From positions 372,001-436,000 of the forward strand of contig NZ_CP083951.1 in NCBI RefSeq assembly GCF_006440675.2: a DNA stretch of 64,000 nt, in the 5' to 3' direction. Numbering within the stretch: position 1 is the first letter of the stretch; every line of letters starts with the position of its first letter. The DNA comes from Mesorhizobium sp. B2-8-5 (GTDB lineage Bacteria > Pseudomonadota > Alphaproteobacteria > Rhizobiales > Rhizobiaceae). The translations under genes and the position numbers were made by a program. The notes under the pieces were generated by a model. The model was not told the DNA's origin and ran no database searches. It saw nothing but the letters and a program-made list of their open reading frames with translations. Positions 43,989-52,920 of this stretch are shown here, piece after piece.

Positions 43989-45143
43989 ATGGCCGCCAAG
44001 ACCGGAAAATCCTTCGCCGGCCGCTTCGGCGTCCACATCGCCGTGCTCGTCTTCGTGGTGATCTGGACCATTCCCACGCTCGGCATTCTCGTCTCGTCGC
44101 TGCGCGACAAGGACCAGATCGTCGCCGCCGGCTGGTGGAACTCCTTTGCCAGTTCCAGCCAGAGCGAGGCCGGGCGGCTTCCCGCGGCGTCGGCGCAAAC
44201 CCAGAAGGACGGCAAATATGTCATCGAGGGCAACATCTTCGGCGACGGGCCCAAGCGTGAGATCAGCGCCTTCGGGGTGAAGTCGTCCGCGCCGACGCAG
44301 TACAAGGCCGGGACGGTTGCCGAGCTCAATGATGGCGCCACCTTGCAGATGAACGCCGACGGCACGTTTATCCTGTCCTCGGTGAAAGCCTTCGAGGGCG
44401 ACCGCGGCCAACGCGTCTATTTCGCCTCCTCCGCGCCGCCGAAATTCACCACGGACAACTACGATGCCGTGCTGTTTTCCGAAGGCATCGGCCGCTCGTT
44501 CATGAACTCGCTGACGGTGACCATCCCGGCAACGATCATCCCGATCCTCATCGCAGCCTTCGCGGCCTATGCATTGGCCTGGATGCGCTTTCCGGGCCGG
44601 GCGCTGCTGATTGCCGTCATCATCGGCCTGCTGGTCGTGCCGCTGCAGATGTCGCTGATCCCGCTGCTCAAGCTCTACAACGGCGTCGGCACCTTCTTCG
44701 GCGTGCCGTCCAAGACCTATCTCGGCATCTGGCTGGCGCATACCGGCTTCGGCCTGCCCTTCGCCATCTACCTGCTCAGGAGCTACATTGCCGGCCTGCC
44801 GCGCGAGATCATGGAATCGGCGCGCATCGACGGCGCCAGCGACTTCGAGATCTTCGTCAAGATCGTGCTGCCGCTGTCCTTCCCGGTGCTTGCCTCCTTC
44901 GCCATCTTCCAGTTCCTGTGGGTATGGAACGATCTCCTGGTGGCAATGGTTTTCCTCGGCACGGCGCCCGATCAGATCGTGCTGACGGCCAAGCTCAACG
45001 CGCTGCTCGGCTCGCGCGGCGGCAACTGGGAGATCCTGACGACATCGGCGTTCATCACCATCATCGTGCCGCTGATCGTGTTCTTCTCGCTGCAGCGCTA
45101 TTTCGTCCGCGGGCTGCTTGCCGGCTCGGTGAAAGGAGGTTGA
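43989..45143 (+). CDS. aglG: Alpha-glucoside ABC transporter permease
   Basis: A 384-residue MalG-type permease. After the first membrane helix (about residues 16-37) there is a periplasmic insertion of roughly 110 residues (about 55-160), characteristic of AglG, then the core helices. The EAA loop is AGLPREIMESARIDGASDFEIFVKIVLP. The gene is followed 4 bp later by aglA. Confidence 0.94.
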   Translation: MAAKTGKSFAGRFGVHIAVLVFVVIWTIPTLGILVSSLRDKDQIVAAGWWNSFASSSQSEAGRLPAASAQTQKDGKYVIEGNIFGDGPKREISAFGVKSSAPTQYKAGTVAELNDGATLQMNADGTFILSSVKAFEGDRGQRVYFASSAPPKFTTDNYDAVLFSEGIGRSFMNSLTVTIPATIIPILIAAFAAYALAWMRFPGRALLIAVIIGLLVVPLQMSLIPLLKLYNGVGTFFGVPSKTYLGIWLAHTGFGLPFAIYLLRSYIAGLPREIMESARIDGASDFEIFVKIVLPLSFPVLASFAIFQFLWVWNDLLVAMVFLGTAPDQIVLTAKLNALLGSRGGNWEILTTSAFITIIVPLIVFFSLQRYFVRGLLAGSVKGG

Positions 45144-45147
45144 AGAC

Positions 45148-46812
45148 ATGCAATCGGCTTTGAAGGCGACTTCGAGACCAGACCCCGCCGTCGACCGCGA
45201 CTGGTGGCGGGGCGCGGTGATCTACCAGATCTATCCGCGCTCTTACCAGGACTCCAACGACGACGGCATCGGCGACCTGAAGGGCATCGTGCGGCGCCTG
45301 CCCTACATCGCTTCGCTCGGCGTCGATGCCATCTGGATCTCGCCCTTCTTCAAATCGCCGATGAAGGATTTCGGCTACGACGTGTCGGATTATTGCGACG
45401 TCGACCCGATGTTCGGAACGCTCGCCGATTTCGACGCGCTGGTGACGGAAGCCCATCGGCTGGGCCTCAAGGTGATGATCGACGAGGTGCTGTCGCACAC
45501 CGCCGACATCCACCCCTGGTTCAAGGAAAGCCGCTCCAGCCGTAACAATCCGAAAGCCGACTGGTATGTATGGGCGGACGCAAAACCCGACGGCACGCCG
45601 CCCAACAACTGGCTGTCGATCTTCGGCGGCTCGGCCTGGCAGTGGGACACCAGCCGCCAGCAATATTACATGCACAATTTCCTGGCCGAGCAGCCGGACC
45701 TCAACTTCCACAACCGGCAAGTCCAGGACGCGCTGCTCGATATCACCCGCTTCTGGCTGGAGCGCGGCGTCGACGGCTTTCGGCTGGACACGATCAATTT
45801 CTACTTCCACAGCCAGGGGCTGGAGGACAATCCGCCGCTGCCGCCGGAACAGCGCAACGACCAGACGGCGCCGGCGGTCAATCCCTACAACTACCAGGAC
45901 CATCTCTACGACAAGAGCCGACCGGAGAACCTCGGCTTCCTGGAGCGCTTCCGCGCGCTTCTCGACGAATATCCGGCGCAGGCCGCCGTCGGCGAGGTGG
46001 GCGACTCCCAGCGCGGCCTGGAAGTGGTCGCCGCCTACACCGCCGACGGCAAGCGCGTGCATATGTGCTATTCCTTCGACTTCCTGGCGCCGGAGAAGAT
46101 CAGCGCGGCGAAAGTGCGCGCGGTGCTGGAGGCTTTCGGCACGGTCGCCAGCGACGGCTGGTCGTGCTGGGCCTTCTCCAACCATGACGTGATGCGGGTC
46201 GCCTCGCGCTGGGCCGCCAACGAGGCGGATCCGCCCGGCTATCTGAAGGTGATCTCGGCGCTTCTGATGTCGCTGCGCGGCTCGGTGTGCATCTATCAAG
46301 GCGAAGAGCTCGGCCTTGGCGAAGCGGAGTTGAAGTTCGAAGACCTGCAAGATCCCTACGGCATCCGGTTCTGGCCGGAGTTCAAGGGCCGCGACGGCTG
46401 CCGCACGCCGATGGTGTGGGACGCGGCTGCCAAGAATGGCGGTTTCTCGACCGCCAAGCCGTGGCTGCCAGTGCCGGGCAAGCACCTGTCGCAGGCCGTC
46501 AACGTGCAACAGGGCGACGCAAGCTCGCTGCTCGAACATTACCGCCGCTTCCTCGCCTTCCGGCGCCAGCATCCGGCGCTGGCCAAGGGCGACATCGACT
46601 TCATCGAAAGCGATGGCGACACCGTCGCCTTCACGCGCCGCGAGGGCAATGAGCGGATCGTCTGCGCCTTCAACCTCGGCGGCAAGCCCGCCGAGGTCGA
46701 TCTCGGCCGTGGCTCGCTGCAGCCCTTGCCGGGGCACGGCTTTTCGGGACAGACTGGCACCGGGCCGGTCCGCCTCGGCGGTTATGGCGCCTGGTTCGGG
46801 CGTGTCGACTGA
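45148..46812 (+). CDS. aglA: Alpha-glucosidase, GH13
   Basis: A 554-residue cytosolic GH13 enzyme that hydrolyses imported alpha-glucosides to glucose. The catalytic residues are nucleophile D214 (GFRLDTINF), acid/base E283 (VGEVGD) and transition-state stabiliser D347 (FSNHDVMR). N-terminal YQIYPRSYQDSNDDGIGDL is the oligo-1,6-glucosidase-type signature. It lies inside the transporter operon between aglG and aglK, the order known from Sinorhizobium. Confidence 0.95.
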   Translation: MQSALKATSRPDPAVDRDWWRGAVIYQIYPRSYQDSNDDGIGDLKGIVRRLPYIASLGVDAIWISPFFKSPMKDFGYDVSDYCDVDPMFGTLADFDALVTEAHRLGLKVMIDEVLSHTADIHPWFKESRSSRNNPKADWYVWADAKPDGTPPNNWLSIFGGSAWQWDTSRQQYYMHNFLAEQPDLNFHNRQVQDALLDITRFWLERGVDGFRLDTINFYFHSQGLEDNPPLPPEQRNDQTAPAVNPYNYQDHLYDKSRPENLGFLERFRALLDEYPAQAAVGEVGDSQRGLEVVAAYTADGKRVHMCYSFDFLAPEKISAAKVRAVLEAFGTVASDGWSCWAFSNHDVMRVASRWAANEADPPGYLKVISALLMSLRGSVCIYQGEELGLGEAELKFEDLQDPYGIRFWPEFKGRDGCRTPMVWDAAAKNGGFSTAKPWLPVPGKHLSQAVNVQQGDASSLLEHYRRFLAFRRQHPALAKGDIDFIESDGDTVAFTRREGNERIVCAFNLGGKPAEVDLGRGSLQPLPGHGFSGQTGTGPVRLGGYGAWFGRVD

Positions 46813-46845
46813 ACATTGCAACGGAAATCATTGGGAGGAGAAAAC

Positions 46846-47958
<1,113 letters not shown>

Positions 47959-48002
47959 CGGTTAACCGCTCCGGCTGACGCATAGCCGTTGCGGAAAAGA
48001 AA

Positions 48003-48026
48003 AACGGCGGGCCAAGGCCCGCCGTT
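48003..48026. terminator. Bidirectional terminator aglK / DUF680 gene
   Basis: AACGGCGGGCC (48003-48013) and GGCCCGCCGTT (48016-48026) form a perfect 11-bp stem. On the minus strand it is followed by TTTCTTTTCC, a good terminator for the small exported-protein gene. On the plus strand the tail CTTCGTTCG is weaker but serves aglK. Confidence 0.8.
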
Positions 48027-48052
48027 CTTCGTTCGTATATCGTCTAAAGTTG

Positions 48053-48286
48053 TTAGCGGCCGAAGAGGCTACGGTCGCTGCCCTGAGGGGCCGACTTGTG
48101 AACGTCGTTCGACGAGTTCAACAGCTTGTAGACCGTCGAGTCGGTATTGATCGACGACGTACGCGTGGTGTCGACGGCGGGAGCCGGCTGGCTGGCGCCT
48201 ACGTTACCGGTATGGCCGCTCTCCGCGGCAAAAGCGGCGCCGGAAACGGCCAACAGGGCGGCCGTGGCAAGAACGATCTTCTTCAT
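48053..48286 (-). CDS. DUF680 exported miniprotein (copy 1)
   Basis: A 77-residue protein with a Sec signal (MKKIVLATAALLAVSGAAFA) and a short hydrophilic mature part rich in Ser/Thr/Asn, ending SDRSLFGR. It matches DUF680 (PF05079), a family described essentially from Mesorhizobium loti and without known function. The paralogue lies 70 bp upstream on the same strand, with the same signal and a related LFG C-terminus. The mature protein would be about 57 residues. Confidence 0.82.
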   Translation of the reverse strand: MKKIVLATAALLAVSGAAFAAESGHTGNVGASQPAPAVDTTRTSSINTDSTVYKLLNSSNDVHKSAPQGSDRSLFGR

Positions 48287-48356
48287 TTCAGTGCTCCTGA
48301 ATCTTGTGGTCCGACCGATGCGGCGGGCGAGCCCGCCGCCGGTTCAAGGTCGGTTG

Positions 48357-48563
48357 TTAGTTGTTGCCGAACAGGTTGTGGTCGGCGCCCGTCGTGGCAG
48401 GCTGCTGAGTGGCCGGCGCAGGCTGGTGGACCGAAGCCGTGTAGGAAGAGTCGACCTTGGCGGCCGCCTGATTGGCTTCGTTCGGGTTGTAATGGTCGCT
48501 ACCAGCGAAGGCGCTGCCAGAAATTGCCAGAAGGGCTGCGGCAGTGAGAACAATCTTTTTCAT
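48357..48563 (-). CDS. DUF680 exported miniprotein (copy 2)
   Basis: A 68-residue DUF680 protein with signal MKKIVLTAAALLAISGSAFA, mature start GSDHYNPNEANQ and C-terminal DHNLFGNN. It is close to copy 1 in the signal and the end, with a divergent middle, as after tandem duplication. Upstream lies an AT-rich region that probably drives both. Function unknown; abundance in the envelope is plausible from the strong signal. Confidence 0.82.
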   Translation of the reverse strand: MKKIVLTAAALLAISGSAFAGSDHYNPNEANQAAAKVDSSYTASVHQPAPATQQPATTGADHNLFGNN

Positions 48564-49179
48564 TTTTACTACTCCAGTATCTTAAGTCAGTCCGTCTAGC
48601 GGCGTGTCTTGGGAATGAAATCGCGTCGTTCGGACAACGCTGATTTGGGTGAACCGACTGCCGGATTCCAATCACGAAGTTTTTCCGTCTGGACCATGAA
48701 TCCGCATCTTGAAGTTTTCATAAGCATGCCTATGACTTTATTTTTATTGAATAAAATCAATATCTTATTCCAATTTGGTGGTTGGCTCACCAAATGTATC
48801 GGAGCACCGACGTTCACACCGTCCTGCACGCACCGTCAACAGAAACGAACCGTTCAGTTCGATTTTAGAATCTCCTAATAGTCACTTTTCGATACTATTA
48901 ACCGTCCTACCCCCGTTCCAAAGGCCGATTCGGCCCGCATCGGGCCCGTATTTCCGACCGAAGGCTAAAAACGGCGTTCGTGCCGAAAGCGCCGCGGCTG
49001 CCCCTTGTCGACGCTCGATATCGAGAGACTCGAACCGCGAACTAAACCCCGAAAGGTCGAGATGGCGCCGGCACGCCTTGCCTTGCCAAGCAAGGATCGA
49101 GTGTTTACAGGCGTTGTCCAGGGGTCAGGCAACGATACGACCGGCAGCCGCCGGCTGGAATTGCAGCGGGGTCCACGAC
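48564..49179. promoter_or_regulatory. 616-bp intergenic region, AT-rich, with inverted repeats
   Basis: The region lies between divergent DUF680 and PqqD-like genes. Positions 48690-48800 are strongly AT-rich and contain TTTTATTGAATAAAA (48733-48747, 7-bp arms). TAATAGT (48876-48882) and ACTATTA (48894-48900) form an inverted repeat with an 11-bp spacer, a candidate operator for the downstream operon. Short frames here (for instance 48609-48878) show no coding character and no signal or leader pattern. Confidence 0.6.
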
Positions 49180-49608
49180 ATGCCTCTTTCCGACGTCTAT
49201 GCCGTTGCGAGCAAGGACATTGTCTTCGAATCCTTCGACGGCGAGGCTGTCGTGCTCGACCTCTCCAACGGGAAGTATTTCGGCTTCTCCGATTCCGGCA
49301 GCAAGGTATGGCAGGCGCTGGCCTCGGGTGTCGGTACCGAGGCGCTGATCCGATCGGCGGCGGGCGCTGCGAGGATCGACGCCGCCGCGCTCGAGTCCTT
49401 CATTGGGCAGTTGGTCGAGTTTGGGCTGCTGACGCCTTCCGGCGCAACGCCGCTGCCCTCTTCCGACGATTTGCCGGCGGCGCTGGCGGCGGCGCGCGAG
49501 CCGCTCAATGTCAGCGTCCATGACGATCTTGCCGACCTCATCACCGTCGATCCGATCCACGAAGTCGAGGAGCCGCTCGGCTGGCCGGCCGTCAAGCAGG
49601 TTTCCTGA
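49180..49608 (+). CDS. PqqD family protein with C-terminal tail
   Basis: A 142-residue protein. Residues 1-88 have the PqqD/RRE winged-helix pattern (DIVFESFDGEAVVLDLSNGKYFGFSDSG, then VGTEALIRSAAG and FIGQLVEFGLL), a domain that binds peptide substrates of modifying enzymes. A Pro/Ala linker follows, and a tail (about residues 115-142) contains DPIHEVEEPLGWP. No PQQ genes or radical SAM enzyme are nearby. ATG 49180 follows GGGG; the frame is open further upstream without coding features. It heads the operon with the kinase-like gene, 38 bp away. Confidence 0.82.
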   Translation: MPLSDVYAVASKDIVFESFDGEAVVLDLSNGKYFGFSDSGSKVWQALASGVGTEALIRSAAGAARIDAAALESFIGQLVEFGLLTPSGATPLPSSDDLPAALAAAREPLNVSVHDDLADLITVDPIHEVEEPLGWPAVKQVS

Positions 49609-49646
49609 GCGACCGGCGAAGGGCGAGGTCAGGGCTGGAACAGACC

Positions 49647-50723
49647 ATGCCACGCGTCACGCTCGAGACCCTGCCGGACTACGCCCGCTTCCTCCTCGCC
49701 GCCGCCGAGAGCGCGGCCGGGCAATTCCCGGTCCAGCGGATTGTCCGCCTGCCAGGGCTGGAATTGATCGCGCATCTCGAGCCCGGCGCGCTCGCGGATG
49801 CCCTTGGCCAGGCTTTCATCGAAGCCGGCGGCGATCCGCGGGACTCCCGTCAATGCCATGTCTTCATCGGCCATCCAGGCGTCGGCGGCATGCCGGTGCC
49901 GGCACGCTGGGGCGATGCGCATTTCACCGAACACGGCTTTGCCCAGAAACTCGCCGAGGCGGGGCTGCGCGGCCATCATTACCATGATCTGGATTTCTGG
50001 CAGGTCTACGACCCCGACCGACGGATCGGCGTCCAGCTGATGCGGTCCCCCGACGCGTTTCCGCCCTGGGAGCAAGGGGCGCCACTGCGCGCCTTCCTGC
50101 ATTGGGAGTACGCCGCAGGCGGCATGCGCCTTGCCCATGCCGGCACGCTGGGCCTTGATGGCAAGGGCGTGCTGCTGGCCGGCGCCGGGGGCGCGGGAAA
50201 ATCCGGAACCGTCGTTGCGGGACTGCTCAACGGGCTGGACAGCGTCGGCGACGACTATGTGCTGATCGACCTTTCCGGCGGCGTGACCGCGCGACCGCTG
50301 TTTTCGATCCTGAAACAGGATCCGCAGGGTTTCGCCCGGCTCGGGCTGGGAAGGCGGCTGGGAACCGGCCGACCGCTCAACTGGCAAGGCAAGCATGCCT
50401 TTCACATTAACGAGATCGCGCCTCGGCCAGTACGCGCGAGTCTGGACATTTCTGCGTTGATGGTGCCACATGTCAGTGGCGGAAAGATGAGTTCGATCGC
50501 ACCGATTTCGCGCAAGGATGCGCTCATCGCGCTGGCGCCCTCCGGCATTGCCCAGATGCCTGGCGAGCGGGAAAGCGGGTTTCGCTTCTTCAGCGATCTC
50601 ACACGCTTGCTGCCATGCTACCGGCTTTACCTCGGGAGGCATCCTGAGGAGATCGCCGGCACGATTGCGGATTTCCTTGCGCGGGCGCCCGATGAAGCTG
50701 AGCGTGATCATGCCGGTCTATAA
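49647..50723 (+). CDS. HPr kinase-like P-loop protein
   Basis: A 358-residue protein related to HPr(Ser) kinase/phosphorylase in its C-terminal domain. The P-loop is AGAGGAGKSGT (K185, S186), followed by SVGDDYVLIDL, a Walker B-like strand. Residues 1-150 form a separate N-terminal domain with no recognised motif. It lacks other HPr kinase features, and no PTS HPr gene is nearby. HPr-kinase-related proteins coupled to PqqD-like proteins are known from genome surveys but uncharacterised. The next gene starts within this one (32-bp overlap). Confidence 0.78.
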   Translation: MPRVTLETLPDYARFLLAAAESAAGQFPVQRIVRLPGLELIAHLEPGALADALGQAFIEAGGDPRDSRQCHVFIGHPGVGGMPVPARWGDAHFTEHGFAQKLAEAGLRGHHYHDLDFWQVYDPDRRIGVQLMRSPDAFPPWEQGAPLRAFLHWEYAAGGMRLAHAGTLGLDGKGVLLAGAGGAGKSGTVVAGLLNGLDSVGDDYVLIDLSGGVTARPLFSILKQDPQGFARLGLGRRLGTGRPLNWQGKHAFHINEIAPRPVRASLDISALMVPHVSGGKMSSIAPISRKDALIALAPSGIAQMPGERESGFRFFSDLTRLLPCYRLYLGRHPEEIAGTIADFLARAPDEAERDHAGL

Positions 50724-51444
50724 CCGCGAGCGCTTCGTCGTCCCGGCCCTGCGCTCGCTGCTGCGACAGCGCGACGCCGTCGACCTCGACATCATCGTGA
50801 TCGACGACGGCTCGACGGACGGGTCGGCCGAGGCGGTTCGCGCGATGATGGACGAGAACGCCTGCATACGCCTGTTCCAACAAGCTCATATGGGTGTTGC
50901 CCGAGCCCGCAATGCCGGTCTGCGGCAATTGCCGGCGGACGCCGGCTTCGTGTCCTTCCTCGATTCCGACGATATTTCCCTTCCCGGCCGTTTCGAGGCC
51001 GACCTCGCTCATTTCGAAACGCATCCCGGCCTCGATCTGACCTACTCGCTGATGACGCTGGTCGACCGGATCGACGACGAGACGTTGGAGCCGGCCGCGA
51101 ACAGCCGTATCTTGACGCTTCGCGGGCTCTCGCTGTGCACCGCCCTGTTCGGCCGGGCGCTTGTCGATCGCATCGGCTGGTTCGACGAGGAGTTCGAGTT
51201 GTCAGAGGACACAGACTATCTGCTGCGCGTCTTCGAAACGGGTCCCCGTTACGAGCTGCTGGACAACGTCGCGATCTACTACCGGCGTCATGCAGGGAAC
51301 GCGACACGGCAAAATGACGGCAGGCTCCGCGACCATCTGCGAGCGATCCACAAAGCGATGAGACGGCGCAGGGCGGATCCGTCGCTGCGCGAGGCTCCGG
51401 GCATTTTCGAGTATAAGAGCCCACCCAGCTGGCAGGGTATGTGA
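50692..51444 (+). CDS. Family 2 glycosyltransferase (tandem copy 1)
   Basis: A 250-residue GT-A fold glycosyltransferase. N-terminal LSVIMPVYNRERFV and DIIVIDDGSTDGSAEAV bind the nucleotide, and the FLDSDD metal motif lies near residue 92. An EDTDYLLRVFE segment and YYRRHAGN near the C-terminus are typical. No membrane anchor is seen. ATG 50692 lies inside the kinase-like gene. Length and most motifs match the next gene exactly, so the two are tandem duplicates. Confidence 0.9.
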   Translation: MKLSVIMPVYNRERFVVPALRSLLRQRDAVDLDIIVIDDGSTDGSAEAVRAMMDENACIRLFQQAHMGVARARNAGLRQLPADAGFVSFLDSDDISLPGRFEADLAHFETHPGLDLTYSLMTLVDRIDDETLEPAANSRILTLRGLSLCTALFGRALVDRIGWFDEEFELSEDTDYLLRVFETGPRYELLDNVAIYYRRHAGNATRQNDGRLRDHLRAIHKAMRRRRADPSLREAPGIFEYKSPPSWQGM

Positions 51445-51490
51445 TGGACGCCGGGGGGCTGGACCACACAAGACAGTTCGGGGATCACGG

Positions 51491-52243
51491 ATGAAGCTCT
51501 CCGTGATCATGCCGGTTCACAACCGCGAGACTTACGTCGGCGCAGCACTCCGCTCGCTGCTCAGGCAGCGCGACGCCGCCGATCTCGATATCGTCGTGAT
51601 CGACGACGGCTCGACCGACGGTTCGGCTCAAGCCGTGCGCGCGATGATGGACGAAGCATCCTGCATCCGACTGTTTCAGCAGGAGAACATGGGCGTGACC
51701 CGGGCGCGCAACAGCGGACTGAGACAGCTCGAGCCGGAGGCGGAGCTGGTGTCCTTTCTGGATTCCGACGACATCTCGCCAGCCGGGCGCTTCGCCGCCG
51801 ACATAGAGCTTTTCCGGAAGGATCCCGCTCTCGATCTTACCTATTCCAGGATGATGCTGGTCGACAGGATCGATGACCAGACGCTGGAGCCGGCAGAAGA
51901 CTGCAACAGCATTACCATTCGCGGCATTCATCTGTCGGCCGCGATCTTCTCGCGCCGTTTGGTCGACCGGCTCGGCGGTTTCGACGAGGACTTCGTCCAG
52001 GCCGAAGATACGGACTTTCTGCTGCGCAGCTTCGAGGTCGGCCCCCGATACCTGCTCCCGGACACGCTGGCGCTTTATTACCGGCGGCACGCCGGCAACA
52101 TGACGAGGCAGGAAGACGTCCAGTCGCGCGAGTTCATGCGCGCGATCTACAAATCGATGAAGCGCCGCAGGGCCAACCCGTCGCTCAAGCCGATCGAAGG
52201 CATTTTCGAACTGAAGAAACTCGCGGACTGGCGGTTCATATGA
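51491..52243 (+). CDS. Family 2 glycosyltransferase (tandem copy 2)
   Basis: A 250-residue paralogue of the preceding gene, beginning LSVIMPVHNRETYV, with DIVVIDDGSTDGSAQAVRAM, FLDSDD and AEDTDFLLRSFEVGP. The C-terminal RRRANPSLKPIEGIFELK matches RRRADPSLREAPGIFEYK of copy 1. Both probably add sugars to the same kind of acceptor, with different donor or position preferences. Its stop overlaps the third transferase (ATGATGA). Confidence 0.9.
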   Translation: MKLSVIMPVHNRETYVGAALRSLLRQRDAADLDIVVIDDGSTDGSAQAVRAMMDEASCIRLFQQENMGVTRARNSGLRQLEPEAELVSFLDSDDISPAGRFAADIELFRKDPALDLTYSRMMLVDRIDDQTLEPAEDCNSITIRGIHLSAAIFSRRLVDRLGGFDEDFVQAEDTDFLLRSFEVGPRYLLPDTLALYYRRHAGNMTRQEDVQSREFMRAIYKSMKRRRANPSLKPIEGIFELKKLADWRFI

Positions 52244-52920
52244 TGAGCGGATACGGCGTCGTCATTCCTGCCTACAACGCCAGCGCCACGATCGTCGAGA
52301 CGCTGCGATCGGTGGCGGCGCAGACGGCGCGGCCCGAGCTGGTCGTGGTGGTCGACGACGGCTCGACCGATGATATTGCCACTGCTGTCGACGGCATCGA
52401 CCTGCCGCTCAAGCTTTTGCGCCAGGACAATGCCGGGCCGGGCAGCGCGACCACCCGCGGCATCGCCGCGCTGTCGACGCCCTTCATCGCCACGCTCGAC
52501 GCCGACGACCTTTGGCTGCCCGGAAAGATCGCGGCGCAGCTTGCCCATCTCGAACGGCTTCCCGGGACATCGGGGGTCTTCACCCATATACGCAGTTTTC
52601 GCGACGGAGAGCCCGATGCGATGGCCCCGGCCGCAACGCCCGGCTGGTCGCGCTCGACGATGCTGATGCGCCGAGCGGCCGCGGAGAGCGTCGGACCGAT
52701 GATCGACCCGCCGGGCGGCCGTGGCGAGATGATCGACTGGATCGCCCGGGCGCGGGAAAGCGGGTTTGTCCTCGACATGATGTCTGACATCCTGGCGCTG
52801 CGACGCATCAGGCCGGGAAGCCTGTCCTACGGGCGCGATACGGCACGCGACCGCGGCTACCTGGAAGTGGCACGGCTGGCCATGCTGCGACGGGCGCAAA
52901 GCAAGGCCAGCTCCAGCTGA
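52240..52920 (+). CDS. Family 2 glycosyltransferase (third)
   Basis: A 226-residue GT-A fold glycosyltransferase, more divergent. It has YGVVIPAYNASATIVETLRS, VVDDGSTDDIATAVDG and the metal motif TLDADDLWLPGKIA. It lacks the EDTDFLLR segment of the other two. It overlaps its neighbours on both sides (ATGATGA and TGATG), so all genes from 49.6 to 54.4 kb are probably cotranslated. Acceptor unknown. Confidence 0.88.
   Translation: MMSGYGVVIPAYNASATIVETLRSVAAQTARPELVVVVDDGSTDDIATAVDGIDLPLKLLRQDNAGPGSATTRGIAALSTPFIATLDADDLWLPGKIAAQLAHLERLPGTSGVFTHIRSFRDGEPDAMAPAATPGWSRSTMLMRRAAAESVGPMIDPPGGRGEMIDWIARARESGFVLDMMSDILALRRIRPGSLSYGRDTARDRGYLEVARLAMLRRAQSKASSS

Noticed and set aside
48609..48878. Possible 89-residue precursor peptide before the PqqD-like gene
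   Set aside because: It begins with TTG or an internal ATG without ribosome binding site, crosses the AT-rich promoter region, and has no leader/core pattern.
49005..49179. Second candidate short leader peptide upstream of the PqqD-like gene
   Set aside because: The frame runs through into the PqqD-like gene in another phase without a stop, and no coding signature is visible.
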